DNA from: Clostridia bacterium
GTDB lineage: Bacteria > Bacillota > Clostridia > Oscillospirales > Acutalibacteraceae
DNA: 64,000 bases
Assembly: GCA_017380615.1 (NCBI GenBank)
Contig: JAFODQ010000009.1
Span: 1-64,000 of the forward strand
Direction of reading: 5' to 3'
In this document: positions 15,585 through 22,695 of the stretch, piece by piece
Layout: each line of letters opens with the position of its first letter
How positions within the stretch are numbered: the first letter of the stretch is position 1
The notes under the pieces: model-generated
Seen by the model: the letters and a program-made list of their open reading frames with translations, nothing else
Told to the model about the DNA's origin: nothing
Databases searched by the model: none
Translations under genes and position numbers: made by a program

Positions 15585-16856
15585 ATGGAAATTCCTGCAA
15601 TTCTGCTTCAGAAGGCAGATGAAATCACCAATAAGCTTCAGGCGAAATACCCTAAGCTTGCACCTTTCTTCAAAGGCTGCTTTCTTAACACAATTGAAAC
15701 AACCGTTACAAAGCTTGATGACGGTGGTTATTTTGTTATAACAGGAGATATTCCTGCGATGTGGCTTCGTGATAGTGCATCGCAGCTCACTCATTACATA
15801 CGCTTTGCAAATGAGGATGAGGACCTTAAAACAATAATCAAAAGCGTTATTGAGAGACATGCACAGTTTGTGTGCCTTGACCCTTATTCAAACGCCTTTA
15901 ATGCAGTTGCAAAAACCTGCTGGGCATCTGATGAGACAGATTTTCATCACGAGATGATATGGGAAAGAAAATATGAGGTGGATTCTCTGTGTGCGTCCCT
16001 TTACCTTGCTCACAGCTATTACAAGCATACTCTTGATGATTCAATCTTCACTGAAAATTTCTATAATATGATTAAAAGCATTGCAGAGGTTTTCAAGAAG
16101 GAGCAGAATCACGCACAAAAGTCCACATACTATTTCCACAGACCTGATGCACCAGCCACCGACACAATGCCTTGTGGTGGCAAGGGCAATCCTGTGGGCT
16201 ATACCGGTATGACATGGTCCGGCTTCCGTCCGTCTGATGACAGATGCCTTTATAACTATCTTGTGCCTTCAAATATGATGGCTGTGTGTGCCTTGAAGAA
16301 GGCGGCAGAGCTTGTTAGCGTGGGTTATGGTGATACCCGCCTTGAAAGTGAATGCAGATCACTTGCCTTTGATATTGATGAAGGCATCAAAGCACATGCT
16401 GTATATGACCACCCGAAATTCGGCAGAATTTACGCTTATGAGGTGGATGGATTGGGGAATATGCTCTTTATGGATGATGCCAATTCTCCAAGTCTTCTTT
16501 CAGCACCGTATATTGGATATTGCAGCAAGAATGATGAAATCTATAAAAACACAAGAAGGTTTATTTTCTCTCATGAGAACCCATGGTATTTTGAGGGTGC
16601 AGTGGCAAAGGGTGTGGGAAGTCCTCACACGGGCTATGACAAAATCTGGCACATAGCTCTTGCAATGCAGGCACTCACAAGTGATGATGAGGGTGAGATT
16701 GAAAGCTGTCTTGATATGATAGCAAACTCTCATGCAGGGACATATCTTATGCACGAATCCTTTAACAAGGATGAGGCTGAGGATTTCACAAGACCATGGT
16801 TTGCCTGGGCGAACAGCTTGTTTGCAGAGCTTCTCATAAGACTGATTGAAAAATAA
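15585..16856 (+). CDS. GH125 exo-alpha-mannosidase
   Basis: A 423-residue glycoside hydrolase of family GH125 (formerly DUF1237), which removes terminal alpha-1,6-mannose by inversion. Recognisable segments are ITGDIPAMWLRDSASQLTHY near residue 60, HHEMIWERKYEVDSLC near 130, a TYYFHRP...GYTGMTWSGFRPSDD stretch mid-protein and the closing TRPWFAWANSLFAELL. There is no signal peptide, so it acts on imported oligosaccharides. ATG 15585 follows GGAGG; the frame is open 25 codons further upstream without a start site. It fits the neighbouring fucosidase as part of glycan foraging. Confidence 0.9.
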   Translation: MEIPAILLQKADEITNKLQAKYPKLAPFFKGCFLNTIETTVTKLDDGGYFVITGDIPAMWLRDSASQLTHYIRFANEDEDLKTIIKSVIERHAQFVCLDPYSNAFNAVAKTCWASDETDFHHEMIWERKYEVDSLCASLYLAHSYYKHTLDDSIFTENFYNMIKSIAEVFKKEQNHAQKSTYYFHRPDAPATDTMPCGGKGNPVGYTGMTWSGFRPSDDRCLYNYLVPSNMMAVCALKKAAELVSVGYGDTRLESECRSLAFDIDEGIKAHAVYDHPKFGRIYAYEVDGLGNMLFMDDANSPSLLSAPYIGYCSKNDEIYKNTRRFIFSHENPWYFEGAVAKGVGSPHTGYDKIWHIALAMQALTSDDEGEIESCLDMIANSHAGTYLMHESFNKDEAEDFTRPWFAWANSLFAELLIRLIEK

Positions 16857-16860
16857 AATC

Positions 16861-16893
16861 AAAAACGGACAAGATGAGCTTGTCCGTTTTTTT
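16861..16893 (+). terminator. terminator after the GH125 gene
   Basis: Stem AAAAACGGACAAG/CTTGTCCGTTTTT with a 5-base loop, followed by further T, 4 bases after the stop codon. Its A-rich left side also serves the minus-strand spoVAD unit ending at 16892. Confidence 0.92.
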
Positions 16894-17035
16894 AATTGCT
16901 TTTAAAAGTCTGGATAACCTTAAAGGCTGTGTAACCAACGAGAAAAACTGTCAAAGCAGTTTTGATTGAGGAGATTCTCATATAAGCTTTTGCAATGCTT
17001 GTTATATTACTTAATGTGTTTGTGGTTTCTTCCAT
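16892..17035 (-). CDS. small hydrophobic protein downstream of spoVAD
   Basis: A 47-codon frame starting with ATG 17035, three bases after the spoVAD stop, with AGGAAGGG inside the end of spoVAD as its ribosome binding site. The protein begins MEETTNTLSNITSIAKAYMR, has a hydrophobic stretch TALTVFLVGYTAF (one possible membrane segment) and ends KVIQTFKSN. It is followed immediately by a terminator. I do not recognise the family. The place is usually taken by spoVAE in clostridia, and this is far too short to be SpoVAE. Confidence 0.5.
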   Translation of the reverse strand: MEETTNTLSNITSIAKAYMRISSIKTALTVFLVGYTAFKVIQTFKSN

Positions 17036-17038
17036 GAA

Positions 17039-18058
17039 TTAACCCTTCCTTTCTATAAGGATGCCATGAGCAATCCCCGGTATGCTTTCTTTCTGGAGTG
17101 ATGATGTGGGTGAAAGCAATGCTCCTGTGCCAACAAAAAAGACCTTCTTAAGATTACCCTTGGAGATTTCATCAAGAATGCAGGAGCACACCACTGAGGC
17201 ACTGCAACCACATCCGGAGCCACCTGAATGAACATCCTGTGTGGACAAATCGTAAATCATTGTGCCACAATCCCTGTGCACGGAGGAAATGTCAAGGTTT
17301 TGCTCATCTTTGAGAAGCTCAATTAAGATGCTGCTTCCTGTTTTTCCCAGATCGCCCGTCAGAATCATATCAAAATCAGAGGGGATAGAGTGGGTGTCCT
17401 TTAAATAATTTGCAATAGTCTGTGCTGCTGCAGGTGCCATTGCTGCTCCCATATTGTTGCTGTCCTTTATGCCTAAATCCCTTACAGAGCCGAAGATAAT
17501 ATCGCTTATTACGGGAGTGTCTGAACCACTTCCTTCAAGCACAACAGCACCTGCTCCTGTTACTGTCCACTGTGCAGCAGGGGAGCGCTGCCCACCATAT
17601 TCCAAGGGAAAACGGTATTGCCTCTCTGCAGAACAGAAGTGGGAGGATGCGGCACAGATTGTGTTTGAAACAGCACCGGAGTCAACCAATATCGCACCAA
17701 GTGCCATGGATAGTGCCATTGTGGAGCAGGCTCCGTAAAGACCTGCAAAGTTGAGTTTTAAATCTCTCATACCGAAGGATGAACCGATGCATTGATTGAG
17801 TAAGTCTCCCGCAAGACATAAGTCTATGCTTTCTTTAGCAGTTTTAGCCTTCTTGAGTGCTGTTTGTATTGCTGTTTTCTGCAGGTGTGTTTCTGCTTTT
17901 TCAAAGGTTTCTTCTCCACAGAATTCGTCAAGATATATTTTATCGAAATATGCAGCAAGTGGTCCTTCGCTTTCCTTTTTGCCGACAGCTGCGGCATAGC
18001 CCTTGATTGCCACACCGTTTTTAATTCGGATTGTGTTTTTACCTTTTCTTTCAATCAT
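17039..18058 (-). CDS. spoVAD: stage V sporulation protein AD
   Basis: A 339-residue thiolase-fold protein, SpoVAD, which helps take up dipicolinic acid into the forespore. Seen: the N-terminal NGVAIKGYAAAVGKKESEGPL typical of the family, GLYGACSTMALSMALGA (the position of the thiolase cysteine), AASSHFCSAERQYRFPLEYGGQR and the ending GTGALLSPTSSLQKESIPGIAHG. ATG 18058 has GTAGGGA upstream. Normally it is flanked by spoVAC and spoVAE; neither is present here, only a 47-residue protein downstream. Confidence 0.95.
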   Translation of the reverse strand: MIERKGKNTIRIKNGVAIKGYAAAVGKKESEGPLAAYFDKIYLDEFCGEETFEKAETHLQKTAIQTALKKAKTAKESIDLCLAGDLLNQCIGSSFGMRDLKLNFAGLYGACSTMALSMALGAILVDSGAVSNTICAASSHFCSAERQYRFPLEYGGQRSPAAQWTVTGAGAVVLEGSGSDTPVISDIIFGSVRDLGIKDSNNMGAAMAPAAAQTIANYLKDTHSIPSDFDMILTGDLGKTGSSILIELLKDEQNLDISSVHRDCGTMIYDLSTQDVHSGGSGCGCSASVVCSCILDEISKGNLKKVFFVGTGALLSPTSSLQKESIPGIAHGILIERKG

Positions 18059-18194
18059 AAAAAATCCCTACTCCGTTTTTTCTGTGTTTATTATTGGCAG
18101 ATTTAGTGGAATTATTGTTTTGCTGTGCAGGTAAAATTTTCAAATGTATTTTATTTTCTTTTAGGTTATGTTATAATGTTTTTCGGTGATAAAA

Positions 18195-18590
18195 ATGAGA
18201 GTAATTATTTGTCTTGATGATAATAACGGAATGCTTTTTAATAATCGCCGTCAGAGCAGAGACAGAGTGCTCATAAGCGATATCATAGAAAATCTTAAGG
18301 GCGAAAAGCTTTGTTTAAATGAGTTTTCACTTCCTCTTTTTTCGGAGTATGAGGAGCATATTCAGGTGTGCTCCGCACCTGAAAAGGGTAAGCTTTTTTT
18401 TCTTGAGAACCTGGATTTAAGTGGGTTTTCAAAGGATTTGAGAGAGGTCACGGTTTACAGATGGAACAGAGCTTATCCGGCTGATTTTACCTGCCAGCTT
18501 GACTTTTCTTCTTATGAAATGGTTAATGAAACTGAATTTCGGGGAAGCTCGCACGATAAAATAACTAAGCTTGTTTATGTGAAGGGGTGA
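18195..18590 (+). CDS. conserved protein of unknown function (131 residues)
   Basis: A short soluble protein starting MRVIICLDDNNGMLFNNRRQSRDRVL. I recognise this beginning as a conserved clostridial family sometimes labelled ribonuclease Z in databases, but no metallo-beta-lactamase motif (HxHxDH) is present, so that name is not supported. It has no signal or membrane segment. ATG 18195 lies three codons after a GTG that overlaps its ribosome binding site. The last codons overlap the start of the next gene, a secreted nuclease, so the two are probably co-expressed. Function unknown. Confidence 0.6.
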   Translation: MRVIICLDDNNGMLFNNRRQSRDRVLISDIIENLKGEKLCLNEFSLPLFSEYEEHIQVCSAPEKGKLFFLENLDLSGFSKDLREVTVYRWNRAYPADFTCQLDFSSYEMVNETEFRGSSHDKITKLVYVKG

Positions 18591-19636
18591 GATGTGTTTT
18601 GAATAAGAAAATAATCAGTTTAATACTCATATTGTGTCTTTCTTTTTCTGTGCTTTTAACAGGCTGCACGGAAGACACTGTAACAGATTTCACACAAAAC
18701 AACACACAAACTGCTTATGAAGAGAAGACTACACATCCCGAGAGTGATTTGTATGGCGAGTCTGTAACAGAAAAACAACAAACTACCAAGCCTGCAAATT
18801 CAACACAAAACCCAGACGGTTATAAGGTTGCACTTGGGAGCATTCCGGAGTTTTCGGGCGAGGCTTATATTGCTGTAAATAACAATATACCGGGTTTTTC
18901 TGCTTCTGACAGAACATCCCGTTATTTCGAAAATTATGAAGCACTAGATAGTCTTGGACGTTGTGGTATCGCCTTTGCCTGTCTTGGGAGAGAAACAATG
19001 CCAACTGAAGAGAGAGGCACTATCGGCTCTGTTAAACCAAGTGGGTGGCGTACTGTTAAATATGACATTGTGGATGGCAAATATCTTTATAACAGATGTC
19101 ACCTTATCGGCTTTCAGCTTTCGGGTGAAAATGCTAACACCAGAAATCTGATAACCGGTACACGTTACCTCAATATTGAGGGAATGCTTCCCTTTGAAAA
19201 TATGGTTGCCGACTATATTAAGGAAACGGGTAATCATGTGCTTTATCGAGTGACGCCGGTATTCAAGGGCAGTGAGCTCGTGTGTCGTGGTGTGCAGATG
19301 GAGGCTTATTCTGTTGAGGATAATGGCGACGGAATCTGCTTTAATGTTTATTGCTATAATAGCCAGCCCGGTATTTCGATTAATTATTCCACCGGTGAAA
19401 GTGAGCTTAATAGAATTGCCGATACAACAAAACCCCCGTTAACTACCCAAAAAGAAACAAGCGAGGAAAAGACAACCTCGGGATATGTATCCAATGCCTC
19501 TTATGGGGTGTGGGTAACAAGGTCAGGCAAGAGGTATCACAGTGACCGTTATTGCAGCAACATGAAGGAGCCAAGCAATATCACTGTTGAAGAAGCAAAG
19601 TCACAAGGCTATACGCCATGTGGTAAGTGTTATTAA
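18587..19636 (+). CDS. secreted DNA/RNA non-specific endonuclease lipoprotein
   Basis: A 349-residue lipoprotein: basic start, hydrophobic segment and lipobox LLTGC near residue 26, then a threonine-rich linker. Residues about 85-265 are a DNA/RNA non-specific endonuclease domain (beta-beta-alpha metal type) with the catalytic stretch YNRCHLIGFQLSGENANTRN (H and N). The C-terminal 45 residues (YHSDRYCSN...GYTPCGKCY) form a separate Cys/His motif seen at the end of several surface nucleases. GTG 18587 overlaps the previous stop; TTG 18599 is an alternative with a better-spaced GGGGTGAG. Likely role: extracellular nucleic acid breakdown. Confidence 0.85.
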   Translation: MRCVLNKKIISLILILCLSFSVLLTGCTEDTVTDFTQNNTQTAYEEKTTHPESDLYGESVTEKQQTTKPANSTQNPDGYKVALGSIPEFSGEAYIAVNNNIPGFSASDRTSRYFENYEALDSLGRCGIAFACLGRETMPTEERGTIGSVKPSGWRTVKYDIVDGKYLYNRCHLIGFQLSGENANTRNLITGTRYLNIEGMLPFENMVADYIKETGNHVLYRVTPVFKGSELVCRGVQMEAYSVEDNGDGICFNVYCYNSQPGISINYSTGESELNRIADTTKPPLTTQKETSEEKTTSGYVSNASYGVWVTRSGKRYHSDRYCSNMKEPSNITVEEAKSQGYTPCGKCY

Positions 19637-19640
19637 AAGT

Positions 19641-19672
19641 AAAGCCACTCAGCGTTTTTGCTGAGTGGCTTT
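19641..19672. terminator. bidirectional terminator
   Basis: A perfect 13-bp stem (AAAGCCACTCAGC and complement) with loop GTTTTT lies between convergent genes; T residues follow on both strands. Confidence 0.9.
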
Positions 19673-19675
19673 GCC

Positions 19676-20314
19676 TTATAACAAGTCATAGGGTGTTGTG
19701 AGGATGTATGTTGCACCTGCCTGCTTCAGTTCTTCTTCTGTGCCGAAGCCATATACAGCGCCTGCAGAATCAATGCCAACAGCATTGGCACCATCAATAT
19801 CATAAAATCTGTCACCGATCATTATAACCCTTGAATTATCTGGGCTTCCGAAGAAATCAAGACATCTGTTTATGAGCTCTTGCTTGCTTGAATGGTTATT
19901 TTTGAAATCCTCTGCAGAGACAAAATCATAGTACTTGTATATATCATGGTATCGGGAGATTTCATCCACAAATTTCTGGGGCTTTGAGGATGCAACAGCC
20001 ACCCTTTTGCCACGGTTCTTGAGAGTTGAAAGCATATCCTTTATGCCATCGTAAACAGCAGATTCCTCTGCAGCCTTTTCTCTGTATCGCTCTCTGTATT
20101 TTTCAATGAGCCACTTGGCATCCTCGTCGCTGACCCCGTAAACTGTCTTGTAGGACTCGAATAGTGGTGGACCCACAAAATATTCCAGCTTTTTAAAATC
20201 CGTTTCCTCAATGCCGAAGCATTTGAGAGAATAAATGATTGAGTTGAAAATGCCCTCTGTGGTGTCGCACAGAGTACCATCAAAATCAAATAAATAAAAA
20301 TCGTAATCCTTCAT
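19676..20314 (-). CDS. HAD-family phosphatase (phosphoglycolate phosphatase-like)
   Basis: A 212-residue haloacid dehalogenase hydrolase. Motif I DFDGTLCDT (nucleophile D) is at residues 9-17, a helical cap follows, motif II is in RVAVASSKP, the lysine is in PQKFVD, and motifs III/IV are in VIMIGDRFYDIDGA. The cap and length match phosphoglycolate phosphatase and pyrophosphatase PpaX groups. The substrate is not decidable. It stands alone, ending at the shared terminator. Confidence 0.85.
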   Translation of the reverse strand: MKDYDFYLFDFDGTLCDTTEGIFNSIIYSLKCFGIEETDFKKLEYFVGPPLFESYKTVYGVSDEDAKWLIEKYRERYREKAAEESAVYDGIKDMLSTLKNRGKRVAVASSKPQKFVDEISRYHDIYKYYDFVSAEDFKNNHSSKQELINRCLDFFGSPDNSRVIMIGDRFYDIDGANAVGIDSAGAVYGFGTEEELKQAGATYILTTPYDLL

Positions 20315-20467
20315 ATAATCACCAAGCTTATTTTATAACTTAGCATTTAAAAAGTAAATAGCAAAATTACCATAAAACAACGGTTATTTATAGGTTTTTA
20401 CTATTGAAAGAAATTGCTTGTTGAGTTAAAATGTATTATTGTAATCAACTTGAAAGAAGGCGCGTGT

Positions 20468-20944
20468 ATGTCGGATAATTTATCACAACAGGTTTCATCC
20501 ATTATTGCAAAGTATGAGAATCCGGAGGAGAGTCTTATTGCTGTTTTGCAGGATGTTCAGTCTGTTCAAGGGTATATATCTGAATTTGCTGTGAAGATTA
20601 TCACGGAGTTAACAGGTATTCCGTCAAGTAGAATAATGGGTGTTGCTTCATTTTATGCAGGCTTCCGTCTTAAGCCTGTGGGGAAATATCGCATAATGGT
20701 TTGTATGGGTACAGCTTGTCATGTTAACGGCGCTGAAAGAATCGGCGATGTTGTTAAACGAGTGCTTGGTATTGAAGAGGGCGATATAACCGAGGATGGT
20801 CTCTTCTCCTGGGAAGAGGTTGCGTGTCTGGGCTGCTGTAGCATCGCCCCTGCCATGATGATAAATGAAACTGCATACGGTAAGCTCACTCCTGATAAGG
20901 TGCAGAGCATTATTGCAACCATAAGAGAGGAGGAGTCAAGGTGA
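20468..20944 (+). CDS. stnA: thioredoxin-like [2Fe-2S] subunit (NuoE/HydC-like), StnA candidate
   Basis: A 158-residue protein of the NuoE/HndA/HydC family. An N-terminal helical bundle precedes a thioredoxin-like [2Fe-2S] domain with ligands in VCMGTACHVNG and ACLGCCSIAP. It would pass electrons to the flavin subunit encoded next, with which it overlaps (GTGA). ATG 20468 is in frame with the family start and preceded by GAAGG. Together with the next two genes it forms the three-subunit set seen in the Sporomusa-type Nfn (Stn) bifurcating transhydrogenase; the symbol is given on that basis. Confidence 0.85.
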   Translation: MSDNLSQQVSSIIAKYENPEESLIAVLQDVQSVQGYISEFAVKIITELTGIPSSRIMGVASFYAGFRLKPVGKYRIMVCMGTACHVNGAERIGDVVKRVLGIEEGDITEDGLFSWEEVACLGCCSIAPAMMINETAYGKLTPDKVQSIIATIREEESR

Positions 20945-22695
20945 GATTTCTTTTAGGCTATGGCTCCTGCGGTATAGCATCGGGAGCAAATGATGTGCTT
21001 TCCTCTCTTGAAGAGGTGCTTACGGGCACGGGGCTTTGTGTTGAGAAGGTGGGCTGTAATGGCCTTTGCTTTGCAGAGCCTGTTGTGGAGCTTATCACAG
21101 ATGACGGGGAAAGTGTAATATACGGAAGGCTTGATAGGGCTTCAGCAAAAGCTCTTGCAGAAGAGGCTCTTAAGGGCAATCTCTCCGACAAAAACAGACT
21201 TACCGAGGAGGAGCTTGGATTCCTTAAGGGTCAGACCCGTATTGTGCTTTCAGGATGTGGTAAGGTTAACCCCGAAAGCATTGCTTCTTATATGGAAAAT
21301 GGTGGCTACACTGCACTGAGAAAAGCGTTGGAAATGGGTGCAGACGGCGTCATTTCAGAGATTGAAAAGTCAGGACTTCGTGGTAGAGGTGGTGCTGGCT
21401 TTCCGACCCATATCAAGTGGAAATCTGCCCGTGCTTCCCGGAGTGAGGAAAAATACATAGTCTGCAATGCAGATGAAGGTGACCCGGGAGCATTTATGGA
21501 CAGAGCTGTGCTCGAGGGCGATCCACACAGAGTTCTTGAAGGTATGATGATTGCAGGCATTGCAGTGGGAGCTTCCGTGGGAATTATCTATGTCCGTGCA
21601 GAATATCCTCTTGCTGTAAAGCGTCTCAATCTTGCTATTAAAGAAATGCGTCGTGAGGGTGTGCTCGGTGAGAATATTTTAGGTAGCGACTTCTCATTCG
21701 ATTTCAGAATTATGATGGGTGCAGGTGCCTTTGTTTGTGGTGAGGAGACGGCTCTTTTAGCCTCTCTCGGTGGTAACAGAGGTATGCCGGTTACAAAGCC
21801 TCCGTTCCCTGCACAGAAGGGCTTCAGAGGAAAGCCTACCAATATAAATAATGTTGAGACCTTTGCAAATGTGCCCTGGATTATAGAAAATGGTGGAGAG
21901 AGCTTTGCCGGAATGGGTACACAATCAAGCAAGGGCACAAAGGTTTTTGCTCTTGCGGGAAAGGTTAAAAGAGGCGGACTTGTCGAGGTGCCGATGGGTC
22001 TGACAATAAAGGATATCGTCTTTGGAATATGTGGTGGTATCAAAGAGGATAAATGCATCAAGGCTGTCCAGATGGGTGGCCCTTCGGGTGGTTGTATCCC
22101 CGAAAATATGCTTGACACAATCATTGATTACGAAAATATTGCACGCACAGGTGCCATTATGGGATCGGGTGGTATGATTGTAATGGATGAAGACACCTGT
22201 ATGGTGGATATGGCTAAATTCTTCATGGATTTCACAAGTAAAGAAAGCTGTGGTAAGTGTGTGCCTTGCAGAATCGGTACCACAAGAATGCTTGAAATTC
22301 TTAAACGAATCTGCAACGGTGAAGGGCAGATTGGTGATGTTGAAGCACTTGTGGAGCTGGGCGAAGGCATAAAAACAGGCGCACTTTGTGGTTTGGGTAA
22401 TTCTGCCCCTAACCCTGTGCTTACCACTGTTAAATATTTCAGAAACGAATATGATGCACACATTGTTGATAAATGCTGTCCTGCAAAGAAATGCACAAGC
22501 CTTATCAGCTTCACAATCCGAGAGGATATGTGCAAGGGCTGCTCTCTTTGCAGCAAAAAATGTCCCGTGGGAGCAATAAGTGGTGTTGTGAAATCTCCGT
22601 TTGTTATTGATAGTGATAAATGCATCCGTTGCTCACAGTGTCTTGATAGCTGTAAATTCGGTGCAATTGAAAAAATAAGTGGGGAGGGTATGTAA
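20941..22695 (+). CDS. stnB: NuoF/HydB-like NAD(P)H:flavin subunit, StnB candidate
   Basis: A 584-residue flavoprotein. An N-terminal thioredoxin-like segment has cysteines in GYGSCGIASG and VGCNGLCFAEP. The NuoF core has FMN/NADH motifs GRGGAGFPTHIKW and NADEGDPGAFMDR. The NuoF [4Fe-4S] site is SCGKCVPCRIGTTR. Two C-terminal ferredoxin clusters follow (CKGCSLCSKKCP, CIRCSQCLDSCK). This is the architecture of HydB/HndC, the site of electron bifurcation. It starts with GTG overlapping the previous gene and ends overlapping the next by one base (TAATG). No hydrogenase catalytic subunit is present nearby, which favours the Stn type. Confidence 0.88.
   Translation: MRFLLGYGSCGIASGANDVLSSLEEVLTGTGLCVEKVGCNGLCFAEPVVELITDDGESVIYGRLDRASAKALAEEALKGNLSDKNRLTEEELGFLKGQTRIVLSGCGKVNPESIASYMENGGYTALRKALEMGADGVISEIEKSGLRGRGGAGFPTHIKWKSARASRSEEKYIVCNADEGDPGAFMDRAVLEGDPHRVLEGMMIAGIAVGASVGIIYVRAEYPLAVKRLNLAIKEMRREGVLGENILGSDFSFDFRIMMGAGAFVCGEETALLASLGGNRGMPVTKPPFPAQKGFRGKPTNINNVETFANVPWIIENGGESFAGMGTQSSKGTKVFALAGKVKRGGLVEVPMGLTIKDIVFGICGGIKEDKCIKAVQMGGPSGGCIPENMLDTIIDYENIARTGAIMGSGGMIVMDEDTCMVDMAKFFMDFTSKESCGKCVPCRIGTTRMLEILKRICNGEGQIGDVEALVELGEGIKTGALCGLGNSAPNPVLTTVKYFRNEYDAHIVDKCCPAKKCTSLISFTIREDMCKGCSLCSKKCPVGAISGVVKSPFVIDSDKCIRCSQCLDSCKFGAIEKISGEGM

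Noticed and set aside
18195..18590. Ribonuclease Z name for the 131-residue protein
   Set aside because: No metallo-beta-lactamase histidine motif is present and the length is less than half of RNase Z.
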